Assembly (NCBI GenBank): GCA_017481495.1
Contig: JAFUPC010000124.1
Coordinates: 27,876-91,875, forward strand
Length of the DNA stretch: 64,000 nucleotides
Direction: 5' to 3'
DNA from: Clostridia bacterium
GTDB lineage: Bacteria; Bacillota; Clostridia; Oscillospirales; CAG-272
The number at the start of each line of letters is the position of its first letter. Position 1 is the stretch's first letter. The notes under the pieces were generated by a model. That model was not told the origin of the DNA. It worked only from the letters and a program-made list of their open reading frames with translations, and searched no databases. Both the position numbers and the translations under genes were made by a program. This document shows, piece after piece, positions 16,209-24,565 of this stretch.

Positions 16209-17090
16209 ATGAAGCGTTTATGGATTCTCTTATGCTTTGCGGCGGTCGTGCTTGGGTGTGTTTCCTGCGGTGATACCGCGGCGGAGACCGGTGCGGTAGC
16301 GGTGGAATCCTTGTCCGACGAACCGATATTTGATGAAGAAGAAACCGCCTATTGGACGTTTGAGGAAATCGTCGCGCAAAGCAATAGAATTTTGCTTGCA
16401 AAATACATCGAACCGGTAGAACACGAAACTTATGCGGAGTTAAAATTCCGGGTTTCCGATGTACTCAGCGGGGCAACGGCGGACGAATATGTATATTTGT
16501 ACCAAAATGAAGCATCGCGGAATCTTCCGTTTGAAGCGGGGAACACCTATATCCTCATCACCGAAAAACTGGAATCAATCATGTACGAGCATGACCGGTA
16601 TTTGCTGATGGACGGATTATATCTGTGTACGGATTCGGAGACGTATTTGCGAAACGGCGAATCGATTGCAATACCGGATGGGATGAATATTTTTACATAC
16701 CTTGATTCGCTGTGCGAACATCCGTCGGAAGCTGTTCCGATGTCCGAGGAAACCGTTACTTATGAAAATGCAATCGAGGAAATGGTGCATTTATCCGACT
16801 TTGTTGCGGTTGTGAACATTGATTCTTTGTATACGGAAGCTACAAATGCCAACAACAATACCTATCGCTGTACCGTGAAAGAACTTCTTTCGGGCGAGGG
16901 CTTGAATACCTACCGCGACGGTTCTATCATTTTATCCATTCTGAAAAATACGGTCGAGGTGGGGAAATCGTATATCGTCGGGTTTTCGCCGGTGGATGAA
17001 AATTCGTTGATTTACCGGCAGGAGACGGTGGAATCCGTTTATGCGGACGAAGAAAATATGATAAACGAAGTAAAAGCGTATATAAAATAA
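16209..17090 (+). CDS. lipoprotein of unknown function
   Basis: A 293-residue predicted lipoprotein with lipobox (L)GCVSC and Cys20 as lipidation site. The mature chain seems to contain two related halves: FEEIVAQSNRILLAKYIEP with FRVSDVLSG in the first, and IEEMVHLSDFVAVVNIDS with CTVKELLSG in the second, each followed by a 'G-x-Y-I-x-x' strand (GNTYILI; GKSYIVG). This suggests an internal duplication of a domain of about 110 residues, which also resembles the lipoprotein at 13823. It is monocistronic with its own promoter and terminator. Function unknown; an envelope role is inferred only from lipidation. Confidence 0.72.
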   Translation: MKRLWILLCFAAVVLGCVSCGDTAAETGAVAVESLSDEPIFDEEETAYWTFEEIVAQSNRILLAKYIEPVEHETYAELKFRVSDVLSGATADEYVYLYQNEASRNLPFEAGNTYILITEKLESIMYEHDRYLLMDGLYLCTDSETYLRNGESIAIPDGMNIFTYLDSLCEHPSEAVPMSEETVTYENAIEEMVHLSDFVAVVNIDSLYTEATNANNNTYRCTVKELLSGEGLNTYRDGSIILSILKNTVEVGKSYIVGFSPVDENSLIYRQETVESVYADEENMINEVKAYIK

Positions 17091-17117
17091 AAAGGATGCC
17101 GAAAGGCATCCTTTTTT
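17091..17117. terminator. bidirectional terminator between the lipoprotein and the toxin gene
   Basis: AAAGGATGCC-GAAA-GGCATCCTTT with a perfect stem and a T-run on both strands. It serves the plus-strand lipoprotein and the minus-strand toxin-antitoxin unit, which converge here. Confidence 0.9.
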
Positions 17118-17127
17118 GTAAACTACT

Positions 17128-17463
17128 TCACCTTGTTTTTTGCACAAGCATATGGTAGAATGAAAATTTATTTTTCAGGTAACGCGAGAGTTTATCATAT
17201 AAATTTTCGCGGGTTCCTGCCATACGGATAATGATGATTTTGTTTTCTTCATAACGAACGGTATAGGCAAGTTCATAATTGGTTTTGTTATAATAAATGT
17301 CATAACCGTAGATACCGGACAGATTACCGGTTTTCATTTTTCCGACAGTATGGTCAAGTGCGATCTGGTCGATGGCTTTCTGATACAACGCTTTCAGCTT
17401 CTGGTCTTTCAGTTTTTTGAAAAAATTCCGTGCGTGCGGTGTGAATACTACCGATGTGGTCAT
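17128..17463 (-). CDS. RelE/ParE-type toxin of a type II toxin-antitoxin system
   Basis: A 111-residue basic protein with the RelE/ParE layout: an N-terminal helical hairpin (FTPHARNFFKKLKDQKLKAL), then a beta-sheet with LSGIYGYDIYYNKTNYELAYT and the C-terminal strand KIIIIRMAGTRENLYDKL. RelE-type toxins are usually ribosome-dependent mRNA endonucleases, ParE types poison gyrase; the sequence does not settle which. Its start overlaps the antitoxin stop by four bases (17460-17463), the usual translational coupling. The antitoxin is encoded first, on the minus strand. Confidence 0.85.
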   Translation of the reverse strand: MTTSVVFTPHARNFFKKLKDQKLKALYQKAIDQIALDHTVGKMKTGNLSGIYGYDIYYNKTNYELAYTVRYEENKIIIIRMAGTRENLYDKLSRYLKNKFSFYHMLVQKTR

Positions 17464-17831
17464 GATTCTGTGTTATCAACGCCAAAGACATCCTCGTAGG
17501 AATACCCTTTGGCTTCTCCTTTTGCGATTTGATCGGCTTCTTCCAGCATGGCTTCCACCGCAGGGCGGATTTTTTTCTGCCGTTTCCGGAACTCCGACAA
17601 AAGTGCATTTCCGGTATATCCCTCTGCAAGCAACTCTTCCAGAATCAGATCGGAAAAATCACCGTCGTCCTCTGCACGGATCGGTCGGAGAATGATCTCA
17701 TTCCCCCGAAGAATACATTCTGCTTCCGATTCAAAACCCAACTCGGAGAAAAATTTCTGCGGAATCGTAATCTGCCGCTTGGATGAAATGGCGACCCGCT
17801 TTTTTTCGGTCTGAACGGTTCCGGTATTCAT
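17460..17831 (-). CDS. AbrB/SpoVT-type antitoxin
   Basis: A 123-residue protein. The N-terminal swapped-hairpin DNA-binding domain is recognisable (VAISSKRQITIPQKFFSELGF, then ECILRGNEIILRPI). A helical C-terminal part (DLILEELLAEGYTGNALLSEF...) resembles the toxin-binding segment of RelB-type antitoxins. AbrB-fold antitoxins paired with RelE-type toxins are known combinations. It is expected to repress its own promoter, and three tandem 8-base repeats (17850-17873) lie in the leader between the promoter and the start codon. The start at 17831 follows GGGAGC. Confidence 0.85.
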   Translation of the reverse strand: MNTGTVQTEKKRVAISSKRQITIPQKFFSELGFESEAECILRGNEIILRPIRAEDDGDFSDLILEELLAEGYTGNALLSEFRKRQKKIRPAVEAMLEEADQIAKGEAKGYSYEDVFGVDNTES

Positions 17832-17849
17832 GATGCTCCCTCTTTCTTT

Positions 17850-17910
17850 CGCTTGGATTCTTGGTTTCTTGGTACGATATTATTATACCGCAAAACAGGC
17901 AAAATGTTAA
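17850..17910 (-). promoter_or_regulatory. toxin-antitoxin promoter with three tandem 8-bp operator-like repeats
   Basis: Minus-strand TTAACA (17910-17905), 17-base spacer, TATAAT (17887-17882). Directly downstream the plus-strand sequence CGCTTGGA-TTCTTGGT-TTCTTGGT (17850-17873) forms three head-to-tail 8-mers. They are candidate binding sites for the AbrB-type antitoxin (inference). Confidence 0.65.
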
Positions 17911-17924
17911 TAGAAAATCGGATT

Positions 17925-18626
17925 TTATCCGCCGATCATTTCTACTTTCCCATCATCGGAAACAAACGGCTTCATCTGTCCGTTTTTGACCTTTTCAATA
18001 AAATCCCCGACCGACGTGATTGTTTCTTCTCCCATCATGCCCGCGAGATGCTTCTGGCGGTCGGCGCTGTGGTTGTCGGAGCCGGCGAAATGGAGAAGAC
18101 CGTAGCTGTCGGCGTAATGCTCTGCCATTTCGTTTTCAAACGGGGTGCGGTTGGCGTTGTGGATTTCCACGCCGTCCACACAGCGCGGGAAAAGACGGAT
18201 GTGGTCGATATAACCCGCCTCGCGGAACGGATGCGCCTGGATAACGAGCGCGCCCGCCTCCCGGAGCATGGGGAGCAGCTTGCTTTTCTGCATGGATTCG
18301 GTTTCCGGATGCGCAAGATACCAGTCCATATCGGGTCCGTAAACGAGAAAATCCGTGCCGCCGTATGTCATTTCCACACCCGGGAACACGTCGATGCCAA
18401 GTTTTTTACCGACCGCGACCCCCTCCTCATAATCGGAGAAGTAAAAACGGATGCGTTCTTCATAAGAAAGCGAACGGTCAACGGAAATGTTGCCGTCGAT
18501 GAAATGATTGGTGATGAAAATGCCCGCATAACCGAGGTTTTTGTAGCAGGCGACCGTATCGGCAACGGATGCGGATGCACAGCGGCTGACGGGGGATGTA
18601 TGCAGGTGGGTTTCGTATAAAAACAT
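17925..18626 (-). CDS. PHP-domain phosphoesterase-like protein
   Basis: A 233-residue protein of the polymerase-and-histidinol-phosphatase superfamily. Metal-binding signatures are present: ETHLHTSPVS at the N-terminus (His7, His9), FITNHFIDG, PGVEMTYGG, IQAHPFRE and GSDNHSADR. It probably hydrolyses a phosphomonoester or phosphodiester in the cytoplasm; the substrate is unknown. The ATG at 18626 follows AAAGGA; a longer frame up to 18863 would run through the promoter and was rejected. It is monocistronic, with a consensus promoter just upstream. Confidence 0.85.
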   Translation of the reverse strand: MFLYETHLHTSPVSRCASASVADTVACYKNLGYAGIFITNHFIDGNISVDRSLSYEERIRFYFSDYEEGVAVGKKLGIDVFPGVEMTYGGTDFLVYGPDMDWYLAHPETESMQKSKLLPMLREAGALVIQAHPFREAGYIDHIRLFPRCVDGVEIHNANRTPFENEMAEHYADSYGLLHFAGSDNHSADRQKHLAGMMGEETITSVGDFIEKVKNGQMKPFVSDDGKVEMIGG

Positions 18627-18659
18627 GGGAATGTCCTTTCGTTTGTGTTTTTCGGTTCC

Positions 18660-18688
18660 ATTATAGCACAGAATGCAAGAATTGTCAA
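18660..18688 (-). promoter_or_regulatory. consensus promoter of the PHP gene
   Basis: Minus-strand TTGACA (18688-18683), 17-base spacer, TATAAT (18665-18660), 34 bases before the start codon. It forms a divergent pair with the promoter at 18789. Confidence 0.85.
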
Positions 18689-18788
18689 GGGGCGGGGAAA
18701 AGGTTCCCGGCAGGTTGTACAAAAATCGGGGGTGGAATTTGTTCAATACGACGAAATTGAAGTTTGTGAAAAAAATGTTGTAAATGTG

Positions 18789-18817
18789 TTGACACGGAAA
18801 TAACTTTATGATATAAT
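18789..18817 (+). promoter_or_regulatory. consensus promoter of a small transcription unit
   Basis: TTGACA (18789-18794), 17-base spacer, TATAAT (18812-18817). The unit it drives ends at the terminator at 18987-19034, giving a transcript of roughly 210 bases. Confidence 0.85.
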
Positions 18818-18883
18818 AAAAGTGACAGAGGAAAAGAAATATTTTCCATAAAGTGCAGTTCACTCAAAGAAAGGATGACAAAC

Positions 18884-18994
18884 ATGGTACTCGAACTGAA
18901 AATCCTTTATCATGCCCCGCTTATGCGGAATGCGTGGGACTGTCTGCTACAAAACGTGACGTGTCCAATCAAACGTATTCAAATGTGCGCATAA
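18884..18994 (+). CDS. small ORF (36 aa) in a self-contained transcription unit
   Basis: ATG at 18884 is preceded by AAAGAAAGGATGACAAAC, a good ribosome binding site. The predicted peptide (MVLELKILYHAPLMRN followed by AWDCLLQNVTC and PIKRIQMCA) has three cysteines and no signal peptide. Its TAA stop lies inside the 5' arm of the terminator hairpin, so a ribosome reaching the stop could interfere with termination. No homologue is recognised. The unit could instead be a small RNA whose open frame is incidental. Confidence 0.5.
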   Translation: MVLELKILYHAPLMRNAWDCLLQNVTCPIKRIQMCA

Positions 18995-19034
18995 GCTGAA
19001 AAGAAGTCTTCGATTTTCGGTTTATGCGCTTTTC
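18987..19034 (+). terminator. terminator of the small transcription unit
   Basis: GCGCATAA pairs with TTATGCGC, extended by GCTGAAAA/TTTTCGGT, and followed by TTTT. The remaining gap to the next gene (19035-19161) holds one further hairpin (ATTACAG...CTGTAAT, 19095-19120) and no clear promoter. Confidence 0.85.
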
Positions 19035-19161
19035 ATATCTTTGGATTGTGAAATCCTCAAAATACAGGAGTTGTCTGAAAACTGCGAAAGAATCATTACA
19101 GGAAAGAGATTTTCTGTAATGCGGTTGACGGTGACGGACTACGGGAAGGAGGTGCAAGTGC

Positions 19162-19503
19162 ATGAAGAAGTTTGCGAAGTTGCTTGTGCTCGTGCTGGCG
19201 GCGATGATGATTCTGTCGGTGGCGGCGTTTGCTTGGGAGCAATATGTTGAAACAACATATTATGAAAATACTTGTACGACATGTGGTATGACTGCTTTGG
19301 TGACGGAATGGAGCAATACCGTTACTGGTATGGCTGATGCGGTTTGCTGCAAAAGTGTAAGATGGTACGAATCAAAAAAATGCCAGATATGCGGTATGAC
19401 AGACCTTTATGTTGTTCGTCAAGACGATTATTATCATTTGTTCGATGATTCAGATGGTGATGGTATCTATAAGTGCGTACATTGCAATTATACTCATGAA
19501 TGA
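19162..19503 (+). CDS. small secreted cysteine-rich protein
   Basis: A 113-residue protein with a signal peptide (about residues 1-24, AFA-WEQ). The mature part has four CxxC or CC units: CTTCGMT, CC, CQICGMT and CVHCNYT, arranged like zinc-ribbon knuckles. The repeated C-x-x-C-G-M-T suggests two related halves. A calcium-loop-like DSDGDGIYK occurs before the last knuckle. A strong AGGAGG precedes the ATG. Function unknown. It is followed by a 10-bp hairpin without a T-run (19523-19547). Confidence 0.65.
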   Translation: MKKFAKLLVLVLAAMMILSVAAFAWEQYVETTYYENTCTTCGMTALVTEWSNTVTGMADAVCCKSVRWYESKKCQICGMTDLYVVRQDDYYHLFDDSDGDGIYKCVHCNYTHE

Positions 19504-19561
19504 TTAAGGTTAAGGAGCGTTGGAGCAGGGAAGAAAATTCCCTGCTCTCTGTGTCGTGTAT

Positions 19562-22036
19562 ATGAAAAATAGAAACATTTACTTATTGGTTCAAATTCTC
19601 ATTGTGTGTTTTCATTTGCTTGGGTGTCATTCACAAACAGGGGATTTATCTGAATCATCAAGTTCAATTGAAAATGCATGGAACATACTTCAAACCCAGT
19701 CCGTTGAAACAACCGCCGCAGAAACAGAATACGAATCCTGCGAAAATGTATATGAGTTGAAAAGAATCAAACAGCCGAGCGATTACCCGTTTGAAAAAAT
19801 CGGAGCAAGCACGATTGGAGACCCGCATTCCTGGATTTACACTCTGGATGACAGCATTGTTTTTTATTCACCGGGTGCAACGGAAAGTGCGCGATATGCA
19901 GTTGTTTATGATATGGAAGGCAATTTCTGTGAGACGGTACTGCAGGGAGAGTACAAAAAAGTCGGTCTGATGTACAATTCTATGATTTATCTGCGTGATA
20001 CGATCACGCAGGAATCCATTGGAATCAGATGGGAAGATGAAGACCTGGATTACCGATATTATGTACAACTGACCGACCATACCGGTAGTGTAATCAAAGA
20101 AAACTATATCCATTCAAGCGAAAACAGTAGTCTTTATTCTTTCATTTCTATTGACGAATCATGTTCGTTGTATTTCCTGCAGGGGGGAATAGGATGCAGG
20201 CTTTACATCATAGATGGCGACCTGAACGTCATGGAGCCGCGGCGGATTGAATCATATCCGGTGTACGGTTATCGGTATGACGATGAACGGTATCTGTTCG
20301 TTTGTGCCAATGAAAACTGCTACTTCTACACCCCGGCAACGGACACGCTGGAACCGGCGGTTCTGTACGAAGAAACCGAAGCACAGCAAAAATCGGACAC
20401 GGTCTTATACGGGGAAGACGGCATTTATTTCGTCAATTATGAAGGTGTCACCGTTCAGCGCGACGGGAAAGACACGTTCCTTTGCGACTTTGAACGCTCC
20501 TATCTTTCCTCACATGAACTGGAATTCATCCGCGCACTGTCCGGGAATCGCTTTCTTGTCTGGTTTACCGACAGCTTTACCGGCGAAAGCTATCCCGCCA
20601 TCCTGGCACCGACCGACGACGACGTTCGTCCCGTGCGGAAAACGCTCCGCGTTGCCTACGTCGGCGCATCGTCAATCATATCGTTCGGTCATGATGTGTC
20701 GGACATTGAAAACTCGATTGCGTATTTCAACCGCAGCAACACCCAATACCATGCGGAGCTGTACCATTACGGAGAAGCCGCGCGCTACGACAAAAACGGA
20801 TATCCGTATGAGTTTTACGATGCCGAACGCTATAAAAGCGCATTTGCGCAAGATCTGGTTGACGGCGTGACCTACGACGTGTATCTGTTCGGATCGGATT
20901 ACACCGATCGGGAAAACCTTGCGGAAAAAGGCATTTTTGCCGACCTGACCGCGCTTGCGGGGAAAGCCGACCTCCTCGCCTGCGTCCGTGATGCATTGAC
21001 CCGAGCGGAGGAAATCACCGCGATTCCGTTTACGGTAACGCTTTCGACCTTAATCACAACGACCGAAACCCTGCCGCTTGGAGAAGCGTTCACCTATGAA
21101 AAACTGTTTGAAATCATGGACGGACTCGGCGAGGGCGAAGCGCTGTTTTCGGAATATCTCGTCGAAAATCTGACCGACATTGCGCTTTACGATTTCGTTG
21201 ATACCGAAAATAAGACCTGCTCCTACGACAGCGAAGAATTTGTCCGGGTGCTGGAATTTCTGGACGGTTATGAAGAAGCCGCGTTCGGCGGCGGGAAGAA
21301 CCTGGTATCCCGGCACGAAACGGCGTATTACAACGATACTTACGGACAACTGTCGTTCTCCTACGATCAATATCATAATTACGGCGACATTCTGACACCG
21401 TTTGCCGACGGAACGGTGAAATTCCTGGAATTTGAGATTGATACCCCGAAGTGCATTCCGTTGCTTTATCAAATTTTTGATTTTATCGGAAAAGACTACA
21501 ACCTCTGCGGCTCTCCGTCCGCAGACGGCGGCAGCATCCACATGGAAACGGGTCTGATGATGTCCATCGGAAAGCAAAGCGAAAATCTTGCCGGCGCGGA
21601 AGCGTATCTGTCGATGATGCTCTCCGATGCCGTGCAAACGAAAATCGCGGAAACGACATTCCCCGTCGTGCGTTCCGTCGTGGAAAAAATGCTCGGGTTC
21701 GGTACACAGTATTATAGTATCCTCACCGGTACAACGGAAGGAACTTCTTACAAAAATCTGTTCAAGGAATGTATGACGGTTATTTTCATGAAATCATCCA
21801 TTGCCCGCGATACCGGGTTGGAACGGTATGACCGTATTGCATCGCTGACTGTCCTGAAACCCGAACACGAAGCACTTCTCTCCTACGTCTGCGACAGCTC
21901 CATGCGCGGCGCGGGGGATACGGTGATCCGGGGGATCATTGAGGAAGAGCTGTCGTATGCCGCGAACGGGGTGAGAACGGTAGCGGAGGCGGCGAAGATT
22001 ATACAGTCCCGCGTTTTCATCTACATCAACGAATAA
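19562..22036 (+). CDS. large lipoprotein: beta-propeller-like N-terminal half plus solute-binding-protein-like C-terminal half
   Basis: An 824-residue predicted lipoprotein. Lipobox LLGC lies near residue 22 when started at ATG 19562; a TTG at 19520 keeps the frame open but has AAGGAG only two bases away. Roughly residues 60-370 are rich in short beta-strand repeats (YDMEGNF, YIIDGDL, TVQRDGKDTFL) as in sensor-type propellers. Residues from about 385 follow the fold of family-1 extracellular solute-binding proteins and end in AAKIIQSRVFIYINE, a typical SBP C-terminus. No ABC permease is nearby. It is a tandem paralogue of the next gene; both may sense or bind glycans at the cell surface (inference). 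Confidence 0.7.
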   Translation: MKNRNIYLLVQILIVCFHLLGCHSQTGDLSESSSSIENAWNILQTQSVETTAAETEYESCENVYELKRIKQPSDYPFEKIGASTIGDPHSWIYTLDDSIVFYSPGATESARYAVVYDMEGNFCETVLQGEYKKVGLMYNSMIYLRDTITQESIGIRWEDEDLDYRYYVQLTDHTGSVIKENYIHSSENSSLYSFISIDESCSLYFLQGGIGCRLYIIDGDLNVMEPRRIESYPVYGYRYDDERYLFVCANENCYFYTPATDTLEPAVLYEETEAQQKSDTVLYGEDGIYFVNYEGVTVQRDGKDTFLCDFERSYLSSHELEFIRALSGNRFLVWFTDSFTGESYPAILAPTDDDVRPVRKTLRVAYVGASSIISFGHDVSDIENSIAYFNRSNTQYHAELYHYGEAARYDKNGYPYEFYDAERYKSAFAQDLVDGVTYDVYLFGSDYTDRENLAEKGIFADLTALAGKADLLACVRDALTRAEEITAIPFTVTLSTLITTTETLPLGEAFTYEKLFEIMDGLGEGEALFSEYLVENLTDIALYDFVDTENKTCSYDSEEFVRVLEFLDGYEEAAFGGGKNLVSRHETAYYNDTYGQLSFSYDQYHNYGDILTPFADGTVKFLEFEIDTPKCIPLLYQIFDFIGKDYNLCGSPSADGGSIHMETGLMMSIGKQSENLAGAEAYLSMMLSDAVQTKIAETTFPVVRSVVEKMLGFGTQYYSILTGTTEGTSYKNLFKECMTVIFMKSSIARDTGLERYDRIASLTVLKPEHEALLSYVCDSSMRGAGDTVIRGIIEEELSYAANGVRTVAEAAKIIQSRVFIYINE

Positions 22037-22051
22037 AGAAGGATTCAATCT

Positions 22052-24514
22052 GTGAAAAAACTGCTCTTGATTTTACTGATCGCAACCTTTACCTGCATGA
22101 CCCTTTCCTGCAACCAAACCGCCGAAGAAACCTCTCCGCCGGCGGACGCGGATGTCGCGGAAGTGTATACGCAGTACACGGTTGAAGAATTGGAATTGCG
22201 GGGGGAAGCAGCCGGATTTGCATTTTGGTCGGGCACCGATATCCGGCTAAGCGGGATGTCGTTTCACGCAATGCAGAATGACCGGGTGGTGCTGACCGCG
22301 AGCGATACGGAAAAGCGGGTGTATGCCGTCAGCTTCGCCTTTGACGGAACCGACTGTGAAGCTGATTCCTACGACAGTCTCATCGCCGGGCTGTCCGCGG
22401 ATGCACTCGGTATGGAGCAGATGGCGGTCGTAGCGGTACATCGGAAGACCGACGGTTTGTATGTTCTTCTTTTGCAGGACAGCGCCGCAAAGACTGTCCG
22501 TCTGGTCTCGCTTGATACGGCGGGACAGCCGACGGCGGTGTCCGATGCGGTTCCCTATGAGATACTGTCCACGGAAGACGGTTATTACAGCCGGGTCGGC
22601 ATTCTTGCGGCAGATGACGACTGTCTGATTTTGATGGATGTCGGTCAGCCGACCGTTTGTCGGATGTTTGATGCGTCACTGACGGCGCACGGCCCCTTTG
22701 AAACCGCATCGCCGGTTTACGATGCGTTCCGCGCGGCGGACGGAAGCGTGATTCTGTGTCTGGAAGACACCACAACTGTCCGCTATGACCCGACAACGGA
22801 ACAGCTTACCCCGTGCAGGCTGTATGAGGAGACCGATGCCCGGCGCGCGGCGGCACAGATTTTTTACGCACCGGATGCGGTATATCTGATTGGCGCGGAC
22901 GGCGTGACGCTTCAGCGGGACGGTACGGAAACCGTGCTGTTTTCCTGGGCGGATTCCGCGCTTGACCGGGATGCGCTCGTATTTTTGGACGTGCTTTCGG
23001 ACGACCGATTCCTCGTTTCTTACACCGACCCGCTGACCGGGCGGGAATATCCGGCAATTCTGCTTGCACGGGCGGTTTCCGTGACGGAAGACGGGGAAGC
23101 GGCGGAAACGACGGAGGTCTGTGCGGCATCGTGGAACTGTACGGATGCGGAAAAAACGGTGTTCCGCGCGGCGGTCAATCTGTTCAATCAGAACCAACAG
23201 CAGTACAGAATCAACCTTGTCGAATACGACACCATGTTTGACGACGGACGGTACAACAGGGAAACGGAACGTGTCGCGGCTGTCCGCGCACAGCTGGAGA
23301 CCGATTTGCTGAACGGTGTCGCGTATGATGTTCTTTTCATCGGAAGTGCCAACAACCTTGACAATTACACGCTGACGGATACCCTTGCGGAAAAACAGCT
23401 GCTTTACGACCTGTCCGTCTTTGCGGAAAAAATCGATATGCTCGCCTGCGTGCGCGATATGCTGAACGAGAATGCGGCGGTCACGGAGCTTCCGCTCACG
23501 GCACAGATTTCCACACTGCTTGTCAGCGAAGATACGCTTCCGCGGGATACGCTTTTTACGTTCCAGGCGTTGACCGATATTCTTCAGTCCTTGCAGGACG
23601 GACAGACGCTGTTCGGAAATGACGAAACGGAAGAGCTATACGCCGTCACGCAATCCGATTTCGTTTCAAAGGAAAGCGGAACCTGTTCGTTTGATTCCGG
23701 GGAGTATCTTGCTTTTCTTGCGTTTATGGACGAAATGGAAGACGGACTGTCCGCAAGAACGGCAACGCGCTGCTGTGACCCGTATATCGGAAAAATCACG
23801 GGAAATGCGTTTGGCATGACACAAATGGACAGTGACGATTTTCTGCCGATTACCGCGCGGTATGACCCGATTGGGGCGTTCAACGACGGCAGGCTGAAAT
23901 TCGTAACTTGTGAAATTGCGAATCTGAACACCCTGCAGACGCTGTTTTATCTTCTGGAACAGCTCGATTCTTCCGCGTATCTCTGCGGTTATCCGTCCCG
24001 CACGGGCGGAAGCCTGTATGCGGAAGCCGGCGCAACGGTTTCCGTGATGAAATACGGCGAAAACACCGCGGGCGCACTTGAATTTCTGCGGGTTCTGTAT
24101 TCCGATGAAATCCAACTGTCGGAAACGCTGGCGGATTCCGGTGTTCCGGTAACACGGACGGCAGTCGAAGCCGCAATTCCCGCCGGAGAGTACGGGTATT
24201 CCCTGAAAGAAATGACAAGGACGGTATATCTTACCGACCCGCCGTCCGAAATCCACGACTACACCTACGAATGTGAGGAGATTGCGGCGGACGGGACGCT
24301 GTCTGCGGCGTATGATGCCGTGTGCGCCGTGTCGAAAGAAGAACGGGATTCCGTCATGGCGCAGTTGGTCGAGGCGGCGATGAAAAGCGAGGGCGATCCC
24401 ATTATTTCCGACATCATCGAGGAAGAACTTTCCGCCGTCGAAAACGGCGTGCGTTCCCCGGAAGAAGCCGTAAAAATCATCCAATCCCGCGTTTTCATCT
24501 ATATCAACGAATAA
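22052..24514 (+). CDS. large lipoprotein, tandem paralogue of the preceding gene
   Basis: An 820-residue predicted lipoprotein starting at GTG 22052 (AGAAGGATT upstream) with lipobox TLSC at Cys20. It has the same two-part layout as the gene 15 bases upstream: a propeller-like half (DGVTLQRDGTETVLF corresponds to EGVTVQRDGKDTFLC) and an SBP-like half (TFQALTDILQSLQDG corresponds to TYEKLFEIMDGLGEG). Both share the ending IIQSRVFIYINE. The two genes clearly arose by tandem duplication and have since diverged extensively. They form one transcription unit closed by the terminator at 24519. No transporter is encoded alongside. Confidence 0.72.
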   Translation: MKKLLLILLIATFTCMTLSCNQTAEETSPPADADVAEVYTQYTVEELELRGEAAGFAFWSGTDIRLSGMSFHAMQNDRVVLTASDTEKRVYAVSFAFDGTDCEADSYDSLIAGLSADALGMEQMAVVAVHRKTDGLYVLLLQDSAAKTVRLVSLDTAGQPTAVSDAVPYEILSTEDGYYSRVGILAADDDCLILMDVGQPTVCRMFDASLTAHGPFETASPVYDAFRAADGSVILCLEDTTTVRYDPTTEQLTPCRLYEETDARRAAAQIFYAPDAVYLIGADGVTLQRDGTETVLFSWADSALDRDALVFLDVLSDDRFLVSYTDPLTGREYPAILLARAVSVTEDGEAAETTEVCAASWNCTDAEKTVFRAAVNLFNQNQQQYRINLVEYDTMFDDGRYNRETERVAAVRAQLETDLLNGVAYDVLFIGSANNLDNYTLTDTLAEKQLLYDLSVFAEKIDMLACVRDMLNENAAVTELPLTAQISTLLVSEDTLPRDTLFTFQALTDILQSLQDGQTLFGNDETEELYAVTQSDFVSKESGTCSFDSGEYLAFLAFMDEMEDGLSARTATRCCDPYIGKITGNAFGMTQMDSDDFLPITARYDPIGAFNDGRLKFVTCEIANLNTLQTLFYLLEQLDSSAYLCGYPSRTGGSLYAEAGATVSVMKYGENTAGALEFLRVLYSDEIQLSETLADSGVPVTRTAVEAAIPAGEYGYSLKEMTRTVYLTDPPSEIHDYTYECEEIAADGTLSAAYDAVCAVSKEERDSVMAQLVEAAMKSEGDPIISDIIEEELSAVENGVRSPEEAVKIIQSRVFIYINE

Positions 24515-24518
24515 ACGA

Positions 24519-24556
24519 ACGGCGGAAGCACCGAAACGCGCTTCCGCCGTATTTTT
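24519..24556 (+). terminator. terminator after the tandem lipoprotein genes
   Basis: ACGGCGGAAGC pairs with GCTTCCGCCGT, followed by ATTTTTG. Confidence 0.9.
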
Positions 24557-24565
24557 GTCATATTA

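Noticed and set aside
17089..17120. AAAGGATGCC hairpin considered as a mobile element end
   Set aside because: Short perfect stem with T-runs between convergent genes; a terminator explains it fully.
18685..18885. N-terminal extension of the PHP protein up to 18863
   Set aside because: It would read through a perfect promoter; the internal ATG at 18626 has a good ribosome binding site and matches the PHP family start.
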